Of a stretch of 14,517 bases of DNA, positions 6,800-14,312 are shown piece by piece. The notes under the pieces are model-generated. The model was not told the origin of the DNA and did not search any database. It was given only the letters and a program-made list of their open reading frames with translations. Each line of letters starts with the position of its first letter. The stretch's first letter is position 1. Origin of the DNA: Deltaproteobacteria bacterium RBG_13_61_14. Its GTDB lineage: Bacteria; RBG-13-61-14. A program made the translations under genes and the position numbers. The stretch covers positions 80,637 through 95,153 of the forward strand of contig MGQK01000081.1 of assembly GCA_001797815.1 (NCBI GenBank), read 5' to 3'.

Positions 6800-6944
6800 C
6801 CTTCCCTCCTTCTCTTTCAGTCTTCGTCCCGGCCTCCTCGGCCCCGCGCAAGAGCTCCTGGAGCAGGATGTCGCGGTTGCGGTTCCGCCGCGGCGGGGAG
6901 GAGAGGCCGAGAAGATAAACCGGGCGGTCCGACTCAAGCCCCAT
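6786..6944 (-). pseudogene. N-terminal remnant of an NADPH-dependent FMN reductase/flavodoxin-like protein
   Basis: A 52-codon frame starts at an ATG overlapping the end of the ferritin-like gene (ATGGGGCTTGA) and ends at a TGA 14 bases inside rubredoxin. Its residues 9-40 ([20 protein letters not shown], then [12 protein letters not shown]) closely resemble the first strand, phosphate loop and first helix of NADPH-dependent FMN reductases, whose usual form is LGISGSPRKNGNT...LL..AL.GAEEAG. The loop has lost both expected glycines and the Thr ([10 protein letters not shown]), and the remaining ~150 residues of the family are missing. I read it as a truncated, decaying gene that once sat between the ferritin-like and rubredoxin genes. 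It could still be translated by coupling as a short peptide. The assignment rests on motif memory, not a search. Confidence 0.6.
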
Positions 6945-7458
6945 CTAATTGGCTTCTCTGTTTCTCCTGGAACCAGGTTTCCGGATCGCTCAGGTATTGG
7001 ACGGTGTCGCTGACCAACTGATAGTGGCCGCGCTCCTCGCCGGCCAGCCGCTCGAAAAACTCTTGCGCAAAGGCGTCCCGCGATTTCGGGATCAGGTCCC
7101 GGTAAAACTTCTCGTTCTTCTCTTCCAGCACCAGGGCGGTCTCAAGCGCCTGGATATCATCGCTGTCGCCCTTGAGGTGCTTGGCCTGCTCCTGGACCAG
7201 TCGCGCGAAAACCTTGCCCGGCGCTTCGATGGGGGCCGCAACTCCCTTGGTCTCGGGCCAGGGACGCTTTTCCTGCAAGGCCTGAAACACGTCCCGGATC
7301 CGCTCCAAGTGGCCGTCCTCCTCCTTGACCAGATGGGCGAAGATCTGCTTGCCCAGTTGGTGCTTGGCCTGGTCCCGCGCCTGGACGTAAAAGGCCTTGC
7401 CTTTCAACTCGATCTCAATCGCCTCTAAAAGCGCCGCCTGGCGGTCATGTTGCGCCAT
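6934..7458 (-). CDS. Ferritin-like diiron protein (rubrerythrin family without rubredoxin domain)
   Basis: This 174-residue, mostly helical protein has two paired iron-ligand motifs of the ferritin-like superfamily: [10 protein letters not shown] near E15/E17 with E47-x2-H50 (KEEDGH), then LEEKNEKFY near E112/E113 with E142-x2-H145 (EERGH). The repeated E...ExxH pattern is that of rubrerythrin-type diiron proteins, but there is no C-terminal CxxC knuckle, so it needs an outside electron donor such as the neighbouring rubredoxin. Oxygen, peroxide or iron handling is the inferred role. The ATG at 7458 has GGAAGGGAG eight bases upstream; an open frame to 7512 has only a TTG start. It is the first gene of the leftward cluster. 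Confidence 0.88.
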   Translation of the reverse strand: MAQHDRQAALLEAIEIELKGKAFYVQARDQAKHQLGKQIFAHLVKEEDGHLERIRDVFQALQEKRPWPETKGVAAPIEAPGKVFARLVQEQAKHLKGDSDDIQALETALVLEEKNEKFYRDLIPKSRDAFAQEFFERLAGEERGHYQLVSDTVQYLSDPETWFQEKQRSQLDGA

Positions 7459-7484
7459 CGCTTTGGCTCCCTTCCATCCTCGTT

Positions 7485-7512
7485 TTATTACAGGTTCTAT
7501 GTAAGTTAGCAA
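7485..7512 (-). promoter_or_regulatory. Candidate promoter of the leftward oxygen-defence cluster
   Basis: On the - strand TTGCTA (7507-7512) and TAATAA (7485-7490) are spaced 16 bases, 27 bases before the ferritin-like start codon. An overlapping TGTAAT (7487-7492) is a better -10 but would leave only 14 bases. No clear Fur or PerR palindrome was seen. Confidence 0.3.
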
Positions 7513-7604
7513 CTTTCTCTCTACCTTTCAAGCCTTCGGTTCGATGGATACAATCCCTATCCCTGAAATCATCCTCTCTCGCCTCTCGTCTTGGCTTCAC
7601 TATC

Positions 7605-7676
7605 CCCGGCACTTGCCCTGGCACCCGCCGGGAAGCACGGGTTTGATTCCCTGGGGGAAATCAGATAGAATTTTTT
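7605..7676 (+). promoter_or_regulatory. Attenuator-like leader with overlapping hairpins
   Basis: Three stems share strands. Stem A pairs CCCGGC (7605-7610) with GCCGGG (7627-7632) over an inner TGCC/GGCA stem. Stem B pairs GGGAA (7630-7634) with TTCCC (7647-7651). Stem C pairs TTTGATTCCC (7642-7651) with GGGAAATCAGA (7655-7665, one bulged A). A run of six T follows at 7671-7676, five bases past stem C. B excludes both A and C, as in a terminator/antiterminator switch upstream of the radical SAM operon. It matches no riboswitch class I know. The offset U-run weakens the terminator reading. Confidence 0.35.
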
Positions 7677-7760
7677 CAGATGTCTTCAGGCGTTTCCGGT
7701 GCGCGGCGCATCGCGGAATGCGCACTTTTCCAAGGGGTTAGTTGTCTGAAACCATAGGGA

Positions 7761-9257
7761 ATGTCAGATCCCCGCCACATCGAAAGGGTCTTTCTCCTTT
7801 TCCCGCCTATCCGTTTATACCGCGAGACGATGAAGCTCGTCTTCTCGCCTCTCGGTGTCAGCTACCTGGCGTCGTTCATCCGCCAGGACGTGGACGTCGC
7901 CATCATGGACGCGGTGGCCGAAGGCTTTGACCACGAGGTGGAGCTGGACGAGGACTTCATTTCCTACGGCTCGCCGCTTTCCGAGATCCGCAAACGGATC
8001 GAGGCTTTTCGGCCACAAGTGGTGGGCATCACCTGTCTCTTCTCCTCGGTCTTTCCGGTCATCCGCCAGCTCTGCCGCATGGTCAAGCAGGTGGACCCCA
8101 ACATCCTCACCGTCATCGGCGGAACCTACCCCTCTTTTCTCCCCGAGCATTGCCTGGGGGAGGAGAGCCTGGACCTGATCGTGCTGGGCGAAGGGGAGGA
8201 CAGCTTCCGCGACCTAATTCTCCGGCTGCGCGAGGGCCGGCCGCTCGGCGAGGTGGACGGTCTCGCCTTTCGGGTGGACGGCAAGGTGGTGGTCCAGCCC
8301 AAGACCCGCTGGATCGCCGACCTGGACACCATCCCCTTTCCGGCCCGCGACCTTTTGCCCATGGAGGTTTACGCCCGGATCAACGTGCCCCACAGCCTCA
8401 GCGCCAAGGAAAAGCTCAACACCCCGCTCATCACCTCCCGCGGCTGCCCGGCGCGGTGCATCTACTGCTCGAGCTCCCGCTACTGGGGCCACCGCTTCCG
8501 GGCGCGCTCGCCGGAGAACGTGCTCGACGAGATCGGCGAGCTGATCGAGCGCTTTAGTATCCGCGAGCTCCAGTTTGAGGACGACAACTTTACCGCCAAC
8601 CCGAAGCGGGCCAAGGCCATCCTCCAAGGCATCCTCGACCGGGGCTACCAGGTCTCGTTCAATTTCCCGAACGGGGTGGCGCTGTGGACGCTGGACGAGG
8701 AGTTGGTGGAGCTGATGAAGGCAGCCGGCTGCTACGAGATGACGCTGGCTTTCGAGTCCGGCAGCCAGTTCGTGCAGGACCACATCATCAAGAAGCCGCT
8801 CAACCTCGAGCGCGCCCGCCGGATCACCCGGCTCATCCACCAGAAGAAAATCCGCACCAACGCCTTCTACATCTTCGGCTTCCCCGGCGAGACCCGCGAG
8901 CAGATGCAGGAGACCTTCCGCTTCGCCCGGGAGATGAAGACCCACATGGCCTACTTCTTTATCGCCAACCCCCTGCCCGGCACCGAGCTTCACCGCCTGG
9001 CCCGGGAACAAGGCATCCTGCCCGACGACTTCAACTTCGAGAACCTGACCTTCACCCGCTCGGTGTTCAAGCCCGGACTGTTCCGGCCTCGGGAGTTGGA
9101 GCGCCTGGCCGGCCGGGAGTTCGTAAAATACAACCTCCGCGCCTTCTTCCGCCACCCCTGGATCCTGTTCAAGAAGGCAATCGTGGACCTGCTCCTCCGC
9201 CGGCCCCGCTACACCCTGGGTCTGCTGATCCGGGTCTGGAAACGGAACCTCCGCTAA
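7761..9257 (+). CDS. B12-binding-domain radical SAM protein (first paralogue)
   Basis: This 498-residue protein joins an N-terminal cobalamin-binding-like Rossmann domain (about 10-160, opening VFLLFPPIRLY, with VIGGTYPSFLPEH and VLGEGEDSF) to a radical SAM barrel. The [4Fe-4S]/SAM motif is C229-x3-C233-x2-C236 in RGCPARCIYCSS. FESGS, FGFPGET and ANPLPGTEL mark the C-terminal half of the barrel. The cobalamin-ligating DxHxxG motif of classical B12 enzymes is not seen, as is usual in this class. Members catalyse methylations, ring closures or other difficult radical chemistry on lipids, pigments or natural products; the substrate here is unknown. The frame cannot extend upstream (stop at 7755), and AGGGA abuts the ATG. 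It opens the rightward operon and is paralogous to the gene at 12903. Confidence 0.92.
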   Translation: MSDPRHIERVFLLFPPIRLYRETMKLVFSPLGVSYLASFIRQDVDVAIMDAVAEGFDHEVELDEDFISYGSPLSEIRKRIEAFRPQVVGITCLFSSVFPVIRQLCRMVKQVDPNILTVIGGTYPSFLPEHCLGEESLDLIVLGEGEDSFRDLILRLREGRPLGEVDGLAFRVDGKVVVQPKTRWIADLDTIPFPARDLLPMEVYARINVPHSLSAKEKLNTPLITSRGCPARCIYCSSSRYWGHRFRARSPENVLDEIGELIERFSIRELQFEDDNFTANPKRAKAILQGILDRGYQVSFNFPNGVALWTLDEELVELMKAAGCYEMTLAFESGSQFVQDHIIKKPLNLERARRITRLIHQKKIRTNAFYIFGFPGETREQMQETFRFAREMKTHMAYFFIANPLPGTELHRLAREQGILPDDFNFENLTFTRSVFKPGLFRPRELERLAGREFVKYNLRAFFRHPWILFKKAIVDLLLRRPRYTLGLLIRVWKRNLR

Positions 9258-9261
9258 GCCG

Positions 9262-10536
9262 ATGGCCACCCCCATCCTCCACCGCGAATGGCGCCAGGCC
9301 CTGCTCGCCGCGATCGTGCTCAAGCTGGCCGCGCTCGCCGTCCTCTACTGCGGCTGGCAATTCATCCCCAAGCCCCTTTACCCGGCCGACCTCTGGATGA
9401 CCCGGCCCGCCACCTCCTTTGGCGATAACCTGGTCAACTTCGACGGCGCCTGGTTCGTGCGTCTGGCCGCCCTCGGCTACCGCCGCCTCGCCGCCGGCGA
9501 CTACGACCTGGCCGCGGAGACCAAACGCCTGCGCGTGCTCGATTCCCTCGGCTACCAGCAAGGGCTCTACCCCGGCGACCCGGCGCGCCTGGACCGCGGC
9601 TACGGCTTCCGCCACTGGCCGCTCTTCCCTTGGCTGGTCCGAGCCACCGCCCTCATCGTCCGCGACTACGTCACCGCCGCGGCGCTGCTCGCCAACCTCG
9701 GCTACCTCGCCTTCGCGCTCCTCTTCTACGCGCTCGTCCGCCTCGACTTTGACCACGCCGCCGCCCTCAAGGCCCTGCTCTTCGCCTCCATCCATCCCGG
9801 CGCCTACAGCCTGACCGCCGGCTTCAACGAAAGCCTCTTCATGGCTCTCACCGCCGGCGCTTTCCTCGCCGGCCGCAAAGACCGCTGGCTCTGGGCCGGG
9901 CTGCTGGCCGGCCTGGCCTGCACCACCCGCATCCTGGGCGAGATCATCCTGGTCCCGCTGCTCTACGAGTATCTCCGCCGCACCTGCAACCCGGAAGCCG
10001 GGCCCGCCCCGCTCAGCGCCGTGCTCGGCCCCGAGAACCTGCGCCGCGCCTGGCAGCGCTTCCGAACCCGGCCGGCCTTGCTCTGGCTGCTCCTCATCCC
10101 GGCCGGCACCGGCGTAGTGCTCCTCACCTTCCAACAGACCGCGGGCAGTGCCTGGGTCTTTTTCGGCGCGCACGAGGCCAACGTCCACGGCCATATCAAC
10201 TGGCCCTGGCTCATGCTGATGGAAACCTATCGCAAGGGCGCTCACGTCTGGCTTAAGGAAATTCCGCTCCACGCCGCGCTCCTCCTGGTCATCCTGGCGT
10301 CGCTCCGCCATCTCCGCAAGTCCTACCTGCTCTGGATGATCCTCTTCTTCCTCATCCAGACCGCGAACGCCAATCACTCCTACCTCCGCTACCAGATCCA
10401 GTGCCTGCCCCTGTTCATCGGCCTCGCCGAGATCGGGCGCCGGCACCCGGCCCTGGAAGCGGGCATGATCGCGCTCAGCGCCGGCCTGTTCGGCGTGTTC
10501 GCGACCATGTTCATCAACGGCTATTGGACGGCATGA
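9262..10536 (+). CDS. PIG-V-like integral membrane mannosyltransferase
   Basis: This 424-residue hydrophobic protein has about ten membrane helices, beginning near residues 13-31. Several features recall the PIG-V (GPI mannosyltransferase 2) family of GT-C glycosyltransferases: FDGAWFVRLAALGYRR (60-75, with D61 in the first large loop), HWPLFPWLVR, and GFNESLFMALTAGAFLAG followed by WAGLLAGLACTTRILG (E190, R223). Such enzymes move a sugar from a polyprenyl-phosphate donor to an acceptor on the outer face of the membrane. It starts four bases after the radical SAM stop with no clear ribosome site, so translation is probably coupled. It could also be another unassigned GT-C enzyme. The sugar and acceptor are not readable from the sequence. 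Confidence 0.8.
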   Translation: MATPILHREWRQALLAAIVLKLAALAVLYCGWQFIPKPLYPADLWMTRPATSFGDNLVNFDGAWFVRLAALGYRRLAAGDYDLAAETKRLRVLDSLGYQQGLYPGDPARLDRGYGFRHWPLFPWLVRATALIVRDYVTAAALLANLGYLAFALLFYALVRLDFDHAAALKALLFASIHPGAYSLTAGFNESLFMALTAGAFLAGRKDRWLWAGLLAGLACTTRILGEIILVPLLYEYLRRTCNPEAGPAPLSAVLGPENLRRAWQRFRTRPALLWLLLIPAGTGVVLLTFQQTAGSAWVFFGAHEANVHGHINWPWLMLMETYRKGAHVWLKEIPLHAALLLVILASLRHLRKSYLLWMILFFLIQTANANHSYLRYQIQCLPLFIGLAEIGRRHPALEAGMIALSAGLFGVFATMFINGYWTA

Positions 10537-11960
10537 TGGAAAAGCATGAGCCGGAACGCGTGGTGATCCTGGGCGGCGGCCCGGCCGGGCTGGCCGCGGG
10601 CAAGGTGTTGGCGGACCATGGCCGGCCCTGCACCGTGTTCGAGCAGGACGAGGCCGTGGGCGGACTGTCCCGCACCCACTCCTACCAGGGCTTCCTCTTC
10701 GACCTCGGCGGCCACCGCTTCTTCACCAAGAAGAACGAGCTCGACCAATTCCTCCGCGCCCTCCTGGCCGACGAGCTGATTGACGTCGCCCGCTCGAGCA
10801 AGATCTACTTCCGCCACCGGTACTTCAATTACCCGCCCACCCTGCTCAACGCTTTCTTCGGCCTGGGCCCGATCACCTCGGCCCAGATCCTGCTCACTTT
10901 CCTGCGGGAAAAGCTCCGCTACCAGAAGCCGGCCATCGTCACCCTGGAAGACTGGATGGTTTCCCAGTTCGGCCGCGCCATGTACGAGATTTTCTTCAAG
11001 ACTTACACCGAGAAGGTCTGGGGCATCCCCTGCTCGCAAGGCTCCGCGATCTGGGCCGCCCAGCGGATCAAGGGGCTGTCGCTCCTGGCCACCCTCAAGG
11101 AGGCGGTCTGGCCCGGAACCAAGGACCGGCCGGTGAGCCTGATCGGGAGTTTCAAATACCCCGCCCACGGCATCGGCCGCATCTCCGAGCGCCTGGCCCA
11201 GGAGATCCGCAAACACGGAGAGGTCCGGCTCAACTCCCGGGCGGCCCAGATCCTCCACGACGGCCGGCGGGTGACCGGCGTCCGGGTCCAGACCCGTGAC
11301 CGTCAGAGCTATGATTTCCCCGGCGGGCGCTTCTTCTCCAGCATCCCGGTCACCGAGCTGGTCCAGAACTTCGACCCGCCGGCCCCGCCCGAGGTGCTCG
11401 AGGCCAGCCAAGCGCTCCGCTACCGGGACCTGCTGATCGTGGTCCTGCTCTTTGACGCCGAGCGCATCACCCAGGACACCTGGATCTACATCCCGGACCC
11501 GGAGATCCCCTTCGGCCGGCTCCACGAACCCACCAACTGGTCCCCGGCCATGAGCCCGCCCGGCAAGACCGCGCTGGTCTTCGAATACTTCTGCTTCGAG
11601 ACCGACCCGATCTGGAAAGAGCCGGACGGCCGGCTGATCGAGATGACCCGGGAGAGCTTCCGCCGGATCGGGCTGGCGCCCGGCGCCGCGGACCGGATCA
11701 TCGGCGGCTGCGTGGTCCGCGCCAAGAAGGCCTACCCCATGCACGAGATCGGCCACGAGCAGCCGCTCCAGATCCTCCAGGAATTCGTGAACCGCTTCGG
11801 GAACCTCACCCTGATCGGCCGCTACGGCACCTTCATCTACAACAACATTGACCACTCGATCGAGACCGGGATCCAGGCCGCGCAAAACCTGCTCGGCGCC
11901 CGCCCCGCCGGCACCGGCGCGATCCCGCCGGATGAATACCTGGAAGTCAAATATGAATGA
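10533..11960 (+). CDS. FAD-dependent oxidoreductase of the protoporphyrinogen oxidase/UDP-galactopyranose mutase-like family
   Basis: The 475-residue protein has an N-terminal FAD-binding Rossmann motif (VVILGGGPAGLAAG, 10-23), an acidic ribose-binding residue in VFEQDE, then GGLSRT and FDLGGHRFFTKKNEL, the pattern of the COG1232 amine-oxidase-like flavoproteins. The middle part (TLEDWMVSQFGRAMYEIFFK, then TYTEKVWGIPC, AAQRIKGLSLLATL) and the C-terminal RYGTFIYNNIDHSIETG are typical of a subgroup often found in polysaccharide clusters and recall UDP-galactopyranose mutase. It is therefore more likely to act on a sugar nucleotide or isoprenoid lipid than on haem. The ATGATG start overlaps the preceding TGA at 10534-10536; the ATG at 10536 is equally possible. 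It overlaps the next gene by eight bases. Confidence 0.87.
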   Translation: MMEKHEPERVVILGGGPAGLAAGKVLADHGRPCTVFEQDEAVGGLSRTHSYQGFLFDLGGHRFFTKKNELDQFLRALLADELIDVARSSKIYFRHRYFNYPPTLLNAFFGLGPITSAQILLTFLREKLRYQKPAIVTLEDWMVSQFGRAMYEIFFKTYTEKVWGIPCSQGSAIWAAQRIKGLSLLATLKEAVWPGTKDRPVSLIGSFKYPAHGIGRISERLAQEIRKHGEVRLNSRAAQILHDGRRVTGVRVQTRDRQSYDFPGGRFFSSIPVTELVQNFDPPAPPEVLEASQALRYRDLLIVVLLFDAERITQDTWIYIPDPEIPFGRLHEPTNWSPAMSPPGKTALVFEYFCFETDPIWKEPDGRLIEMTRESFRRIGLAPGAADRIIGGCVVRAKKAYPMHEIGHEQPLQILQEFVNRFGNLTLIGRYGTFIYNNIDHSIETGIQAAQNLLGARPAGTGAIPPDEYLEVKYE

Positions 11961-12903
11961 CCCGGCCCCCGCCTGCCGGCTGTGCGGCGGCACCGCCTCC
12001 CGGCTCTACCTGGCCCGGGTCTATGCCATCGGCGGGCAGAGCTACGACCTGCGCCAGTGCCGGGACTGCCGGCTGGTCTTTGTCCACCCGTTCCCCCAAG
12101 TGGAAACCCTGCGCGGCCTCTATTCCGAAAACTATTTCCATTCCGATTTTGCCTGCGGCATCCGCGCCGGCAGCTACCTGGAAACCGAGCGCTCGCGGGT
12201 GGAGGAATACCGGGAGATCCTCCAGGAGATCCAGCGGCGCAAGCCCCGGGGCCGGCTCCTGGAAGTGGGTTGCGCCGCGGGCAGCTTCCTCAATTACGCC
12301 CGGCGCGCGGGCTTCGAGGTGACCGGGGTGGACATCTCCACCTGGGCCGCCCGGACCGGGCAGGAACAGTTCAGCCTCGACATCCGCGCCGGCCGGCTCC
12401 AGGAAGTCAAGCTCCCGGACCGCCGGTTCGACGTGGTCTTCCTGGGCGACCTCCTGGAACACGAGCCCGAGCCGGTCACCTTTCTTCAGGAGGTCTTCCG
12501 GATGCTCACGGACGACGGCCTGGTGGTGATCAAGGTGCCGGTCTATGTCAACTCCTTTTACTACCTGCTCTTCCGGCGCCTGCCCTGGCAATGGACGCTG
12601 GGCAAGCTCGATCATCGCCTGCTCCAGGCCCTCAAGATCCATCAAGACGAGGTCCGGTTGCCGCCTTATCACCTTTTCGAGTTCTCGCCCAGGACTCTGG
12701 CCCGGCTCTGTCGCCGGGCGGGCTTAAAGATCGTGGCGCGCCAGAACTCGCTCTTGATCCCCGAATTTCTCTCCCGCCACCCCAAGGGCTGGAGCGAGAA
12801 GCTCGTGCTCCGGGGGTTTCGTCTGCTCAAGTTTCTGGTGGCCACTTTCAATGTTCACGGCGGACACGTGATGGTCCTGGCCGTCAAGGAGGCCGCGGCC
12901 TGA
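11953..12903 (+). CDS. Class I SAM-dependent methyltransferase with N-terminal Cys knuckles
   Basis: The 316-residue protein begins with CRLCGG and, ~25 residues later, CRDCRLVFVHPFP. These paired CxxC knuckles probably bind zinc and recur in methyltransferases of sugar and surface-polysaccharide clusters. The Rossmann methyltransferase core follows: motif I LLEVGCAAGSFL (about 98-109), the acidic VTGVDIS that binds the SAM ribose, and FDVVFLGDLLEHEPEP, then LTDDGLVVIKVP. The C-terminal ~100 residues (HLFEFSPRTLARLCRRAGL) are also usual for this group. C- or O-methylation of a sugar or lipid intermediate is the inferred role. The ATG at 11953 overlaps the flavoprotein stop by eight bases and has TGGAAG seven bases upstream. 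Its stop overlaps the next start (TGATG). Confidence 0.92.
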   Translation: MNDPAPACRLCGGTASRLYLARVYAIGGQSYDLRQCRDCRLVFVHPFPQVETLRGLYSENYFHSDFACGIRAGSYLETERSRVEEYREILQEIQRRKPRGRLLEVGCAAGSFLNYARRAGFEVTGVDISTWAARTGQEQFSLDIRAGRLQEVKLPDRRFDVVFLGDLLEHEPEPVTFLQEVFRMLTDDGLVVIKVPVYVNSFYYLLFRRLPWQWTLGKLDHRLLQALKIHQDEVRLPPYHLFEFSPRTLARLCRRAGLKIVARQNSLLIPEFLSRHPKGWSEKLVLRGFRLLKFLVATFNVHGGHVMVLAVKEAAA

Positions 12904-14309
12904 TGGCGCGGATTCTGCTAGTGGAGTCCGGGGTGGAGAGACCCGGGAGCTTCGTCTATCAGGTCTATCCGCCCACCGGGCTGATGTACCTGGCGGCTTA
13001 CTTGCGCCAGAAGGATCCCGGCCACCAGCTCCGGCTCCGCGACTTCCTGATCGAGCGCCGGCCGGCCCCAGCCCTGGCCGATGAGGTCCAGAGCTTCCGG
13101 CCCGACCTGATCGGCATCCACGCCATGAGCTTCCAGGCCAGCCACTTGCTCCGCCTGGCCCGGGTCGCCAAGGCCGCCCGGCCCGAGGCCGAGGTCATCG
13201 CCGGCGGGCCGCACCCGACCATTGACCCGGCCTCGGTGCTCCTGCCGGGCGATGTGGACGCTGTCGTCCTGGGCGAGGGCGAGGCGACCTTTGCCGATAT
13301 TGTCTCCCGCCTGGCGCAGGGGCAAGACCTGGCCGAAGTCCCGGGCACGGTGGTGCGGCGAAACCGCGAGCTGGTCCGGGGCCCGGAGCGCCCCTTCCTG
13401 GAAAACCTCGACCAGCTTCCCTTCCCGGCCTGGGACCTGATTGATCCCTCCCGCTACTTCGCCGACCGGGTCCTCAACCAGAACGATCTGCGCTGGCGAC
13501 GCGAGGTGGCCACCCTCTTCACTTCCCGCGCCTGTCCTTACGGCTGCATCTACTGTCACAACATGTTCGGCAAGCGCTTCCGCCCGCGCTCGCCCGGCAA
13601 TGTGCTGGCCGAGATCGAGTTGCTGGCGGCGGAGCACGGCATCCGCGAGTTCCATTTCATTGATGACTGTTTCAACTTCCAGCCGGAGCGGGCCAAGGCC
13701 ATCCTGCAAGGGATCCTGGACCGGGGGCTCGACCTCAAGCTCGCCTTTCCCAACGGCATCCGCGGCGACCGCCTGGACGATGAACTGCTGGACTTGATGA
13801 AGCGGGCGGGGACCTATAAGATCAACTTCGGGATCGAGAGCGGTTCCCGGCGCATCCAGAAGCTGATCCAGAAGGGCCTGGACCTGGGGGTGATCGAGGA
13901 CGCGATCGCCCGCACCGCCGCGGCCGGGATCTTCACCCACGGCTTCTTCATGCTCGGCTTTCCCGGCGAGACCGAGGCGGAGATGCGTGAGACCATCGCC
14001 TTGGCCTGCCGCTCGCGCCTGCACACCGCCGGGTTTGCGCTGCTCTCGCCCTTTCCCGGCACCCGGGTCCGGCAGATGGCGGAAGAGAGGGGGATCGCGA
14101 TCGCTTACCGTCCCGAGGACACCTCTTATGCACAATTGAGTGCAAACCTGAGCGCGGTGGACGACGCCGCCTTGCTCCGCCTGCACCGGGAGGCGCACCG
14201 CCGCTTCTACTTCCGGCCGGGGCAGCTCGGGCGCATCCTCCGGGCCATGCCCCGCCGCTCGGACCTCTTTCGCCTGGCCCGGCGCCATTACCGGCTGAAG
14301 TTCGTGTGA
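12903..14309 (+). CDS. B12-binding-domain radical SAM protein (second paralogue)
   Basis: This 468-residue protein has the same build as the enzyme at 7761. It has an N-terminal cobalamin-binding-like domain (ILLVESGV at the start, GGPHPTIDPA at 101-110, VVLGEGEATF) and a radical SAM domain with C211-x3-C215-x2-C218 in RACPYGCIYCHN. FIDDCFNF, AFPNGI, GIESGS, LGFPGET and SPFPGTRV line up one by one with its paralogue. It starts on the TGATG overlap with the methyltransferase gene. The ending (YFRPGQLGRILRAMPRRSD) is basic and may touch a membrane or partner, but no membrane helix is seen. Two such enzymes in one operon suggest two successive radical steps on related intermediates; that is an inference. 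Confidence 0.93.
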   Translation: MARILLVESGVERPGSFVYQVYPPTGLMYLAAYLRQKDPGHQLRLRDFLIERRPAPALADEVQSFRPDLIGIHAMSFQASHLLRLARVAKAARPEAEVIAGGPHPTIDPASVLLPGDVDAVVLGEGEATFADIVSRLAQGQDLAEVPGTVVRRNRELVRGPERPFLENLDQLPFPAWDLIDPSRYFADRVLNQNDLRWRREVATLFTSRACPYGCIYCHNMFGKRFRPRSPGNVLAEIELLAAEHGIREFHFIDDCFNFQPERAKAILQGILDRGLDLKLAFPNGIRGDRLDDELLDLMKRAGTYKINFGIESGSRRIQKLIQKGLDLGVIEDAIARTAAAGIFTHGFFMLGFPGETEAEMRETIALACRSRLHTAGFALLSPFPGTRVRQMAEERGIAIAYRPEDTSYAQLSANLSAVDDAALLRLHREAHRRFYFRPGQLGRILRAMPRRSDLFRLARRHYRLKFV

Positions 14310-14312
14310 GCC

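Larger units (their letters stand above)
7459..7760. other. Divergent intergenic region between the oxygen-defence and glycan operons
   Basis: This 302-base spacer separates two oppositely directed operons. It contains a candidate leftward promoter, a candidate rightward -10 (TACAAT, 7549-7554, with only a poor TTTCAA -35 at 7526-7531), and a chain of hairpins on the + strand (7605-7665). A further GCGCAT/ATGCGC hairpin lies at 7706-7723, followed by a short T-run. An open frame at 7544-7741 has no protein-like character. The radical SAM start at 7761 has AGGGA placed right against it, too close for a normal ribosome site. Confidence 0.6.

Noticed and set aside
6800-6937. 46-residue N-terminal extension of rubredoxin
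   Set aside because: Rubredoxin is complete from 6799 with a strong ribosome site; the extension has no protein-like character and another frame there matches a reductase.
7640-7651. tRNA T-arm-like GGGTTTGATTCC
   Set aside because: No acceptor, D or anticodon arms could be placed around it, so it is better explained as part of the overlapping hairpins.
7706-7728. Rho-independent terminator (GCGCAT/ATGCGC stem then four T)
   Set aside because: The stem is only six pairs and the T-run is short and interrupted; no upstream + strand gene would use it.
7544-7741. 65-codon open frame in the divergent spacer
   Set aside because: The composition is not protein-like, no ribosome site precedes it, and it spans the hairpin region; a leader peptide with regulatory codons is not evident.
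7601-7760. Cobalamin riboswitch upstream of a B12-dependent gene
   Set aside because: The conserved B12-box segments of the class could not be found, although the context would suit one.
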